Positions 38,699 to 46,365 of a stretch of 64,000 nucleotides of DNA are shown one piece after another. The notes under the pieces were generated by a model, which worked only from the letters and a program-made list of their open reading frames with translations, made no database searches and had not been told where the DNA came from. The stretch is from assembly GCF_008122265.1 (NCBI RefSeq), contig NZ_CP043042.1, positions 4,154,001 through 4,218,000 on the forward strand, read 5' to 3'. The stretch comes from Marinobacter fonticola. Lineage in GTDB: Bacteria > Pseudomonadota > Gammaproteobacteria > Pseudomonadales > Oleiphilaceae. A program made the position numbers and the translations under genes. Position 1 is the stretch's first letter; each line of letters starts with the position of its first letter.

Positions 38699-40405
38699 AT
38701 GAATACGGCACACCCCTCGATTAAGCCGCAGTACGATCCCCAACCGGCAACTGACCGCTACCTGGCCACAACCCACGACGTGCTCAATCAGCCGCCGGCG
38801 CTGGAAAACTATAACCTGTTCGAGCAGGACCAGGCATTGCGCGAAGGGATCTCACGCGAGGGCGCCGAATGGGCGCGGGACGAGTTGACCGGTTACGGCG
38901 AACTGGTGGGCCAGGCTGGCATTATCGAGCTTGGTTTCCTCGCCAACGAAAACAAACCTGCGTTTCATACCCATGACCGTTTCGGTCATCGACAGGATCT
39001 GGTGAAGTTCCATCCTGCCTATCACCAGCTGATGGACCTGGCCCTCTCTCACGGCTTGCACAGCAGCCCCTGGCGCGATCCCGGCCGGGGCGCTCACGTA
39101 GCGCGGGCGGCTAAGTACTACATGCATTCGCAAGTGGAAGCGGCGCACTGCTGCCCGATCACCATGACGTTTGCAGCCATGCCGTCGATCCAGAAACAGC
39201 CGGAACTGGCCCAGATATGGGCACCGAAGATCACGGCCCGGGCCTACGACCCCCGCAATGTGCCCGATGGTCAAAAGTCGGCAGTCACCATCGGCATGGC
39301 CATGACGGAGAAGCAAGGCGGATCGGATGTGCGCGCCAACACGACGCGCGCCTATCCGCAAGGCAGTGGCGGCCCAGGCCAGGCTTATGAACTGGTCGGC
39401 CACAAATGGTTTGTTTCAGCCCCCATGTGCGACGCCTTTCTGGTGCTGGCCCATGCGCCAGGGGGTCTCTCCTGTTTCCTGATGCCGCGCTGGCGGCCGG
39501 ATGGCAGCAAGAACCCGTGGCAAATCCAGCGGCTGAAGAACAAAATGGGCAACGTGGCCAATGCGTCCTCCGAAGCGGAATTGCGCGGTGCCCTCGCCTG
39601 GATGATAGGCGAGGAAGGCCGTGGTGTACCGACCATTATCGAAATGGTCGCCATGACGCGTTTCGACTGCATGATCGGCAGCTCCGCCGGTATGCGCCAG
39701 GCAGCGGCCCAGGCCTTGCACCATTGCCGGCACAGGGAGGCCTTCGGCGCACGCTTAGTCCAGCAGCCGCTGATGCAGAACGTACTGGCCGACCTGGCCC
39801 TGGAAAGCGAAGCGGCGCTGGCCATGACGCTGCGCGTAGCAAGGGCTTTGGACAACCAGGACCGGGAGCAGGAACGCCTATTTACCCGTCTGGCCACGCC
39901 GGTCGGCAAATACTGGATCTGCAAGCGCGCCCCGAACCATGCCTATGAGGCCATGGAGTGCCTCGGCGGCAGCGGCGTAATGGAAGACTGCATCATGCCT
40001 CGCCTGCTGCGGGAATCGCCGGTCAACGCTATCTGGGAAGGCAGTGGCAATGTGCAGTGCCTGGATACCCTGCGTGCCTTGCAGAAATCCCCTGACAGTC
40101 TCGAGGCCTACTTCAACGAAATCGGCGAAGCCAGGGGCAGCGACCCACGACTTGACCGCTTCGTCGCGCAGTTGCATAGCGATTTTTCCCGCACGGACCA
40201 TATCGAGTATCGAGCTCGCAATCTGGTGGACCGTCTGGCACTGGCTTTACAGGGCTCGCTGCTCATCCGTCACTCCACTGCGGCAATCGCCGACGCGTTC
40301 TGTGCCAGTCGGCTGGAGTCTCATGGCGGCCTCAATATCGGCAATCTGCCGGTGGGTACCGATGCTGCCGCCATTATCGAACGTGCGACGCCTATTGTCG
40401 GCTAG
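38699..40405 (+). CDS. AidB-like acyl-CoA dehydrogenase family protein
   Basis: 568 residues, aligning along its length with the AidB branch of the FAD acyl-CoA dehydrogenases. Matching motifs are VEAAHCCPITMTFAA, MAMTEKQGGSDVRANTTRA, GHKWFVSAP, MTRFDCMIGSSAGMRQA and NAIWEGSGNVQCLD. AidB is induced by alkylation damage in E. coli and binds DNA; relatives may simply oxidise acyl-CoA. The N-terminus has about 20 extra residues. GGAG eight bases upstream supports the ATG at 38699. It follows its TetR gene by 4 bp. An 8-bp GC hairpin lies after the stop. Confidence 0.88.
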   Translation: MNTAHPSIKPQYDPQPATDRYLATTHDVLNQPPALENYNLFEQDQALREGISREGAEWARDELTGYGELVGQAGIIELGFLANENKPAFHTHDRFGHRQDLVKFHPAYHQLMDLALSHGLHSSPWRDPGRGAHVARAAKYYMHSQVEAAHCCPITMTFAAMPSIQKQPELAQIWAPKITARAYDPRNVPDGQKSAVTIGMAMTEKQGGSDVRANTTRAYPQGSGGPGQAYELVGHKWFVSAPMCDAFLVLAHAPGGLSCFLMPRWRPDGSKNPWQIQRLKNKMGNVANASSEAELRGALAWMIGEEGRGVPTIIEMVAMTRFDCMIGSSAGMRQAAAQALHHCRHREAFGARLVQQPLMQNVLADLALESEAALAMTLRVARALDNQDREQERLFTRLATPVGKYWICKRAPNHAYEAMECLGGSGVMEDCIMPRLLRESPVNAIWEGSGNVQCLDTLRALQKSPDSLEAYFNEIGEARGSDPRLDRFVAQLHSDFSRTDHIEYRARNLVDRLALALQGSLLIRHSTAAIADAFCASRLESHGGLNIGNLPVGTDAAAIIERATPIVG

Positions 40406-40446
40406 CGCCACGCGTTGCCGGCTAATATAGTAGACTGATAGCTTAC

Positions 40447-40472
40447 CCCGCCCGACGGCCTCAGCGGGCGGG
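40447..40472 (+). other. GC hairpin after the AidB-like gene
   Basis: Perfect 8-bp stem CCCGCCCG/CGGGCGGG with a ten-base loop. No T tract follows, so termination would have to be weak or factor-assisted. Confidence 0.45.
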
Positions 40473-40512
40473 ACGAGCCAGAATCGCCAATAGACTTGAT
40501 CAGAGGTTCCTT

Positions 40513-40854
40513 ATGTCCGAAGCCATGCGTCGGCTACTGCTCGAAGCGGCCGGGGATCAGCCCGTTATTACACCCCACCTGGGCATTCTGACCCTTCATT
40601 TCCAGCTTTACGGTTGCGACGACATCAAGGCCAAACGCCGGGCACTTTCGCCCCTCAAGGCCATCTGGGGCAAAGAGTCCGATCTGGCCGTGGTCGAAAC
40701 CGGCGACATTGACGCCGTGGATCGCGCTACTTGGTCCATCGCTGCCCTGGGTACCTCGACCCAGTTGATCCAGCAACGCCTGGATCAGGTGGAGAAGGCC
40801 ATCGAGCAACGTATCGACGCCCCGATTCTCGACGTTCACCGCGAAATGCTTTGA
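40513..40854 (+). CDS. DUF503 family protein (YlxP-like)
   Basis: 113 residues. After a 20-residue lead the DUF503 fold begins: GILTLHFQLYGCDDIKAKRR, then FNLAVVE-like DLAVVETGDID and a long C-terminal helix. This family is small, often near translation genes in other bacteria, and has no assigned role. AGAGG lies just before the ATG at 40513. It stands alone here, 259 bp before panP and 107 bp after the AidB-like gene. Confidence 0.82.
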   Translation: MSEAMRRLLLEAAGDQPVITPHLGILTLHFQLYGCDDIKAKRRALSPLKAIWGKESDLAVVETGDIDAVDRATWSIAALGTSTQLIQQRLDQVEKAIEQRIDAPILDVHREML

Positions 40855-41064
40855 GACATTTCGCTCGCTGGTATCATCATTACTGACAATTTATACTACG
40901 CGGCCTTGGAATCCTCGAAAGCGGGTCGCAGACAGTCATGTCAGCCTGTTGGACCCGCGCGGGAAATCGTTCAGGGACGCGAAGCATGTTTCTGGCAGAT
41001 ATGCCAGACTGGCGCATGGTAAGGCGAGTGTGTTGTGAGCACACCGAGCCCCAGAATTCCGATG

Positions 41065-41093
41065 CGAACCGGCCGGTGGACACCACCGGTTCG
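41065..41093 (+). other. Strong hairpin upstream of panP
   Basis: CGAACC and GGTTCG enclose GGTGG/CCACC with an ACA loop and a GGCC bulge, ending 29 bp before the panP start. No T tract; it could act as a leader structure. The remainder of 40855-41122 shows no gene. Confidence 0.5.
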
Positions 41094-41122
41094 TATCAAC
41101 CACTGAAAGATGTGTGGCGCGT

Positions 41123-42793
41123 ATGACCGGTAAGAAAAAGACGGCTCAGGCTTCCCTTGAAGCCATGTACAGGGTATTTACGGTGCCAGAAGCGCCGGAG
41201 TCGACCCTGAGCCGGATCGACCAGGATATTTCTCGCAATCTAGCCGGGTTCCTGCAGGAACACATCGTTGCCATCGAGCGGGATCTGGGCGACGTGGTCA
41301 AGGATTTTAACGAGTCCGCCGTTCCCGAGAAGCCCATCTTCGTTTCGGAGCAGACCCAGTTCCTGCTGGACAAGCTGGTCGCCAATTCGGTCCATACCGC
41401 ATCCCCCAGTTTTGTCGGCCATATGACATCGGCACTGCCCTACTTCATGCTGCCGCTGTCGAAAATCATGATCGCCCTCAACCAGAACCTGGTTAAAACC
41501 GAGACCTCCAAAGCCTTCACCCCGCTGGAACGCCAAGTACTGGGGATGATCCACCGGCTGGTCTACAACGAAGACAGCGCCTATTACCGTAAATGGATGC
41601 ACGATCCTCGCTATGCGCTGGGGGCGATGTGTTCCGGCGGCACCATCGCCAACCTGACCGCACTGTGGGTGGCCCGCAACCAGGCGCTCCCCGCCGAAGG
41701 CAGTTTCCGCGGTTTGCACGAAGAAGGCCTGTTCCGGGCGCTACGCTACTACGGCTACGAAGGCGCGGCCATTCTGGTATCCCGGCGCGGCCACTACTCC
41801 CTGCGCAAGGCCGCGGACGTTCTGGGCCTGGGCCGCAGTGCGCTTATTGCCATCGACACCGATGAGGAAAACCGCATCCAGACCGACGCCCTGCGCGACA
41901 AGTGCCTGGAGTTGCAAAAGCAGAAAATCAAGGTGATCGCCATCTGCGGCATCGCCGGTACCACGGAAACCGGCAATGTCGACCCCCTGGAACCCATGGC
42001 CGACATCGCCCGGGAATTCGGCGCTCACTTCCACGTGGACGCCGCCTGGGGCGGTCCCACGCTGTTTTCCCGGACCTATGGCCCGCTACTCGCCGGGATC
42101 GAGCAGGCGGACTCGGTCACCTTCGACGCCCACAAACAGCTTTACGTGCCCATGGGGGCCGGCCTGGTCGTCTTCCGCAGCCCTGAACTGGTCGGTGCCA
42201 TCGAGCACCACGCCCAGTACATTATTCGCAAGGGCTCGCGAGACCTGGGCAGCACCACACTGGAAGGCTCTCGTCCCGGCATGGCCATGCTGATCCACTC
42301 CGGCTTGAAGATCCTGGCCCGGGAAGGTTATGAATTGCTGATCGACCAGGGCATCGAAAAAGCCAAGCTGTTTGCCGATATGATCAACCAGCGCGAAGAC
42401 TTCGAGTTGGTCACCAAGCCGGAACTGAACATCCTCACCTATCGCTACTGCCCGGCCGCTACCCAGGACGCATTGGTCCATGCCGATACCCTGCAGTCCG
42501 AACGCATCAATGCCTCGCTGAACCGTATTACCAAATACATCCAGAAGGCCCAACGGGAACATGGCAAGGCGTTTGTTTCACGGACCCGGCTGGAGCCGGC
42601 CAGGCATCACCACTTCCCCTGTGTGGTATTCCGGGTGGTGCTCGCCAACCCGCTAACCACCCCCGACATCCTGCGCGACATCCTCGACGAGCAAGCGCAA
42701 CTGGCCCTGGACAGCGAACTGCAGGATGAGATGGACGTACTGGAGAACCTGACCCAGGCGGTCTCTCCCTCGCCGCGCGCCCACCGGGCCTGA
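41123..42793 (+). CDS. panP: Pyridoxal-dependent aspartate 1-decarboxylase (PanP-like)
   Basis: Group II PLP decarboxylase that in Vibrio-type PanP makes beta-alanine for pantothenate, replacing PanD. About 556 residues. Motifs: MCSGGTIANLTALW (cofactor phosphate loop), HVDAAWGGP and the cofactor-lysine site SVTFDAHKQLYVPMGAG. The sequence resembles glutamate decarboxylase, so glutamate as substrate cannot be excluded, but the PanP assignment fits the N- and C-termini. The ATG at 41123 (MTGKKKTAQ) or a GTG at 41114 could be the start; neither has a clear ribosome site. Confidence 0.85.
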   Translation: MTGKKKTAQASLEAMYRVFTVPEAPESTLSRIDQDISRNLAGFLQEHIVAIERDLGDVVKDFNESAVPEKPIFVSEQTQFLLDKLVANSVHTASPSFVGHMTSALPYFMLPLSKIMIALNQNLVKTETSKAFTPLERQVLGMIHRLVYNEDSAYYRKWMHDPRYALGAMCSGGTIANLTALWVARNQALPAEGSFRGLHEEGLFRALRYYGYEGAAILVSRRGHYSLRKAADVLGLGRSALIAIDTDEENRIQTDALRDKCLELQKQKIKVIAICGIAGTTETGNVDPLEPMADIAREFGAHFHVDAAWGGPTLFSRTYGPLLAGIEQADSVTFDAHKQLYVPMGAGLVVFRSPELVGAIEHHAQYIIRKGSRDLGSTTLEGSRPGMAMLIHSGLKILAREGYELLIDQGIEKAKLFADMINQREDFELVTKPELNILTYRYCPAATQDALVHADTLQSERINASLNRITKYIQKAQREHGKAFVSRTRLEPARHHHFPCVVFRVVLANPLTTPDILRDILDEQAQLALDSELQDEMDVLENLTQAVSPSPRAHRA

Positions 42794-42899
42794 TGCCGCG
42801 TTGCTGGCAGCCTGTATCGCGTGGATCCGCAGCGGCGTTATACTGAACGTTGCCTCTAAAACAGACTCATAAAAACAACAGACACACAGGAGTCCATCT

Positions 42900-43370
42900 A
42901 TGGCCAAAACCGCAGATCAGTGGTTTGCCGAATACGGCGAAAGCCACCGCAACCCGACCAACAAGGCCATCCACTGGGTGGCCGTTCCGGTGATTTTTAC
43001 CACCATCATCGGCCTATTGTGGTCGATACCCACGCCAGCCGCCTTCGACAGCGTGCCCTACTTGAATTGGGCGACTCTCGCTTTGGTCGTCACGACGGCT
43101 TGGTACGTGCACCTGTCACCGCCCTTAGGCATCGGCATGGGCCTTTTTAGCATGCTGATGGTGCTGGCGATATCGGCTTTCGAACAGACCGGCCTGATGC
43201 CGGTGTGGGCCGCATCCTTGCTACTGTTCGTGATTATGTGGATTCTGCAGTTCGTCGGGCATCACATCGAAGGCAAGAAACCATCCTTTTTCAAAGACAT
43301 TCAGTTTCTGCTGATCGGCCCGGCGTGGTTGATGGGGTTTATCTATCGGAGTCTGGGGATTCGTTACTGA
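42900..43370 (+). CDS. DUF962/Mpo1-like membrane protein
   Basis: 156 residues with four hydrophobic segments. The family signatures HRNPTNKAIHWVAVPV near the N-terminus and FVGHHIEGKKPSFFKD before the last segment supply the His residues that coordinate iron in yeast Mpo1, a 2-hydroxy fatty acid dioxygenase. A lipid alpha-oxidation role is therefore possible but unproven in bacteria. AGGAG eight bases upstream supports the ATG at 42900. A REPIN and a bidirectional terminator lie between it and the next, convergent gene. Confidence 0.85.
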   Translation: MAKTADQWFAEYGESHRNPTNKAIHWVAVPVIFTTIIGLLWSIPTPAAFDSVPYLNWATLALVVTTAWYVHLSPPLGIGMGLFSMLMVLAISAFEQTGLMPVWAASLLLFVIMWILQFVGHHIEGKKPSFFKDIQFLLIGPAWLMGFIYRSLGIRY

Positions 43371-43393
43371 GGCTCCACAGCTCAGAGATACAA

Positions 43394-43520
43394 GGGAGTC
43401 AATGTAGCCGGAGCTTCAGCTTCGGAGGTGCCGAAGGCGCCCCTCTCAAACGGGGATTGTTATCGCGGAAGCCGTCCTGTGGACGGCTCGGAAGCTGAAG
43501 CATCCGCTACATTGACTCCC
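43394..43520. repeat. REPIN: two inverted GTAG-REP units
   Basis: The ends GGGAGTCAATGTAGC (43394-43408) and its near-exact complement (to 43520) flank two palindromic units that each begin GTAG and continue with (A/T)GCTTCAGCTTC; the GTAG tetramers are at 43404-43407 and, inverted, 43507-43510, 107 bp apart overall. Paired GTAG-headed REPs in opposite orientation are the structure of RAYT-mobilised REPINs. No RAYT gene is in the window. Confidence 0.75.
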
Positions 43521-43530
43521 CTGACCAACC

Positions 43531-43563
43531 AAAAAAAACGGCGCCTGCTTTGGCGCCGTTTTT
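43531..43563. terminator. Bidirectional terminator
   Basis: AAAACGGCGCC and GGCGCCGTTTT form an 11-bp stem with an A-run on one side and T-run on the other, between two convergent genes; it can serve both. Confidence 0.9.
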
Positions 43564-43585
43564 CATTCCGCCTCTAAACGGGCAG

Positions 43586-43852
43586 TCAGTAAAGCGCCGC
43601 CTCGTCGTCCAGCACATCCCGCAGGATATCCAGAAACATGCGGTCCGCCTCGCTCCACTGCTCGGGGATGCGCACCGTGGTATTGGCGCTGATTTCCTCG
43701 GCGATTTTCTGGGTGGCATTAGGATCGTCCCGGTAGCGGCGTGCGATTTCCACGCACTTGACCGCCACGGTTGGATCGCTCAGGACTTTCTTGATAAAGG
43801 CACGCAGCTCATCGATGATGCGCGCCTGACGGCCTTCGGATGCAGTGCTCAT
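43586..43852 (-). CDS. Conserved-looking small protein of unknown function
   Basis: 88 residues, mostly helical, charged and soluble: MSTASEGRQARIIDELRAFI at the start, a central IARRYRDDPNATQKIAEEIS and an acidic end DVLDDEAALY. No family recognised. GGAG seven bases before the ATG (43850-43852) and the shared bidirectional terminator support a genuine gene. It lies 108 bp downstream of the PiT transporter start region on the same strand side, reading in the same direction as the transporter gene and following its stop is not the case: the transporter gene lies upstream on the minus strand's far side at 43961-45523, so this gene is next after it. Confidence 0.7.
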   Translation of the reverse strand: MSTASEGRQARIIDELRAFIKKVLSDPTVAVKCVEIARRYRDDPNATQKIAEEISANTTVRIPEQWSEADRMFLDILRDVLDDEAALY

Positions 43853-43960
43853 TCGGTGTCTCCACGTTTTTTAGGTATCAAATCGAGATTTCAGCGTATC
43901 GCGTTAAGCTAACCAAGCCCAACCCCCAGGGCAAGCAATAGAACGGTGACACCTGCGTAA

Positions 43961-45523
43961 TCACACCATCAAGCCGCGCAACATGAAGAACAGCAGGGCC
44001 GCCATCAGCGCCGAGGCCGGCACAGTGATAATCCAGGCCGCGGCGATACGGATTAGCTGAGAGCGCTTGACCAATTCTTCCTGGTAAATTTTCTTCAGGC
44101 GCTTGCGCTCCTTCTTCGACAGCGGGACATCGACCTTGTTCTTCTTGGCCTGCTTGAGCATCGCCTCCATCTCCTGCACAGTCGCCTCGCGGAAACGGCT
44201 CAGGAAGGACTGCAGGCGTTCACGGTCTTCCGGCTCATGATCCTTGATGATGCGATGAAGCTGGGTCGCGTAGCTGCGTTTGAGGTACTCACGTAGGAAG
44301 CCGACCCCAAACACGCCGCCCAAAGCAATGTGCGTCGAGCTTACCGGGAGCCCCAACTGGGAGGCGATAATCACGGTAATGGCCGCCGAAAGCGCAATAC
44401 AGAAAGCGCGCGTCTTATCCAGTTCGGTGATTTCACTGCCGACAGTTCTAATCAGGCGCGGCCCGAATAACGTCAACCCCAGCGCAATACCAATGGCACC
44501 CACCATCATCACCCAGAGCGGGATGGCCGCCGCGGTAGCGACTGCCCCTTGAGACAGGGCCTCGTTGATGGCAGCCAACGGACCAATAGCATTGGCCACA
44601 TCGTTCGCCCCATGGGCAAAGCTGAGCAACGCCGCGGCAAAGATCAAGGGCCAGGTAAATAGGCCGTTGACGCCGTCTTCGCCATTGCTCATGGTTGCGG
44701 CCTTACGGCCCACCATGGCACGCATCAGGAAGAAAACCCCGACAGCCACCGCCAGCCCCACCAGGGCCGCAGTCGTAAAATCCACCGACATGAGGTGCTT
44801 GACGCCCTTGAGCATGAGGTAGGTGCCGAATGCCCAAGCCATGATGGCCACGATGACGGGCACTACCTTGCGGGCCGCAGCGATCATGTTCGACTGATAG
44901 AGCACGGATTTTTTGATGACGTAAAGAAAGAAGGCGGCAATCAACCCGCCCAGCACCGGGGAAATCACCCAGCTGGCGGCAATAGCGCCCATCACGCTCC
45001 AGTCGGCGATACCCCAGCCACCGGCTGCAATGCCGGCACCGAGCACACCGCCTACGATCGAGTGCGTGGTGGACACCGGAGCACCCATCCAGGTCGCCAG
45101 GTTGAGCCAGAGGGCGCCGGCCAGCAGAGCCGCCGTCATCAGCCAGACAAAGGCTTGAACATCCGTTAGGCCGGCAGGATCGATAATGCCTTTCTTGATC
45201 GTCGAGACCACCTCGCCGCCGGCAATCAACGCGCCCCCGGCCTCGAACAGGCCCGCAAGCAAAATGGCAGCACCCAGGCTGAGAGCGCCCGAACCCACGG
45301 CTGGACCGACATTGTTGGCAACATCGTTGGCGCCGATATTGATGGCCATGTAAGCGCCGATAACAGCGGCGGCCATGAGGAGACTACTTCCGGGGAGGCC
45401 TTCGGTCAGCTGGCCGACGAAAAGCCAGACAATCACCAGGAAGAGAAGACTGATGCCGAGTCGGAAGCGCTCGGTGCGTTTACTGGTTAGGGCGCTGTCC
45501 ATAAAGGACGTGTTCTGGGCCAT
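43961..45523 (-). CDS. PiT family inorganic phosphate transporter
   Basis: 520 residues with about ten membrane segments. The two PiT signature repeats are seen: NIGANDVANNVGPAVGSG near residue 62 and AHGANDVANAIGP in the second half, each followed by a long hydrophobic run; SSTHIALGG and STTHSIVGG belong to the same repeats. A charged cytosolic segment (KQAKKNKVDVPLSKKERKRL) lies before the last helix. Such carriers take up metal-phosphate with protons or sodium. ATG at 45521-45523. A Pho-box-like sequence lies 51-79 bp upstream. The 88-residue protein gene follows on the same strand. Confidence 0.92.
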   Translation of the reverse strand: MAQNTSFMDSALTSKRTERFRLGISLLFLVIVWLFVGQLTEGLPGSSLLMAAAVIGAYMAINIGANDVANNVGPAVGSGALSLGAAILLAGLFEAGGALIAGGEVVSTIKKGIIDPAGLTDVQAFVWLMTAALLAGALWLNLATWMGAPVSTTHSIVGGVLGAGIAAGGWGIADWSVMGAIAASWVISPVLGGLIAAFFLYVIKKSVLYQSNMIAAARKVVPVIVAIMAWAFGTYLMLKGVKHLMSVDFTTAALVGLAVAVGVFFLMRAMVGRKAATMSNGEDGVNGLFTWPLIFAAALLSFAHGANDVANAIGPLAAINEALSQGAVATAAAIPLWVMMVGAIGIALGLTLFGPRLIRTVGSEITELDKTRAFCIALSAAITVIIASQLGLPVSSTHIALGGVFGVGFLREYLKRSYATQLHRIIKDHEPEDRERLQSFLSRFREATVQEMEAMLKQAKKNKVDVPLSKKERKRLKKIYQEELVKRSQLIRIAAAWIITVPASALMAALLFFMLRGLMV

Positions 45524-45573
45524 GACGAATCACCACAGTTGCTCGTTCGTTAGGTGGCGTCACTATAGGCAGT

Positions 45574-45602
45574 TCGTCAGAAAAATGAAATATAACTGAC
45601 AT
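45574..45602 (-). promoter_or_regulatory. Weak Pho-box-like triplet upstream of the PiT gene
   Basis: On the minus strand ATGTCAG-TTAT-ATTTCAT-TTTT-CTGACGA has three 7-mers spaced by four bases, matching CTGTCAT at 5, 5 and 4 of 7 positions. The 11-bp period is right for PhoB but the matches are poor. Confidence 0.3.
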
Positions 45603-45757
45603 ACTTACCGGCTCAGACCAACGAGGGCACCACTGCAGTCGCGATCTAGCTACAGTCGATCGAGCCATCGCCATCGGCCTGAACCGCCCAACCTTGAGCC
45701 GCCAGAGCCCGGCAGCTACCATAATTCGCCGAAACCCAACCGAGGCAGCACAATCCC

Positions 45758-46213
45758 ATGGCCCGAATTCGAATTCTCGTTGGCAGCGTCTTTGGCGGTG
45801 CCTTGTTGACCGCGCGCGAACTGCGCAAGGATCTGGAACAGGCGGAACATCACGTCGTCGTACTGGAAAAACCGTCCCTCGACGACATCACCAGCAACGA
45901 CGATGCACTGCTGGTATGTACCTCCACGACCGGCCAAGGCGAAATTCCCGAAACGCTGCTGCCGCTCTACCTGGAGCTGCGGGACAAGCTGCCGCTGCAG
46001 CAGGACCGACCGTTCGGGGTAATCGTGCTGGGCGACAGCTCCTACGGAGACACGTTCTGCGGCGCCGGAGACCTGATGGAAGAAGTCCTCTACGAAATCG
46101 CCTGCCGCAAGGTAAGCAATACCTTACGGATCGACGCCCTGGAAACCGTCAACCCGGAACAGGTCGCTTTGCCCTGGGCACGCGAATGGGCTGCATCATT
46201 AGACTGGGAATAA
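45758..46213 (+). CDS. Flavodoxin domain protein (MioC-like)
   Basis: 151 residues of flavodoxin fold. FMN-binding parts are VGSVFGGALLTARELRKDL (phosphate loop), CTSTTGQGEIPETLLP (first isoalloxazine loop) and VLGDSSYGDTFCGAGDLM (second loop). The first loop GSVFGG replaces the usual T/S-x-T-G-N-T, as in MioC-type short flavodoxins of biotin and iron-sulfur metabolism. Partner reductase unknown. ATG at 45758, with GAGG upstream at a long spacing. Divergent from the PiT transporter. Confidence 0.88.
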   Translation: MARIRILVGSVFGGALLTARELRKDLEQAEHHVVVLEKPSLDDITSNDDALLVCTSTTGQGEIPETLLPLYLELRDKLPLQQDRPFGVIVLGDSSYGDTFCGAGDLMEEVLYEIACRKVSNTLRIDALETVNPEQVALPWAREWAASLDWE

Positions 46214-46365
46214 CGCACAGCCTCTCTCACGACAACAACTGAACGCACCTTCCTTTTACTTGAGGCGCCCGGGGAGTTTGGCCATACTGAAACTGAACGT
46301 GCTCGCGTGAACGCCTGTGGCCACAGGCCGCAAGCACAACAACCACAACAACAAGACTCAGACCC

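Noticed and set aside
45694..46242. Alternative open frame overlapping the flavodoxin gene
   Set aside because: Arg/Ser-rich shadow of the flavodoxin frame, which has clear FMN-binding loops.
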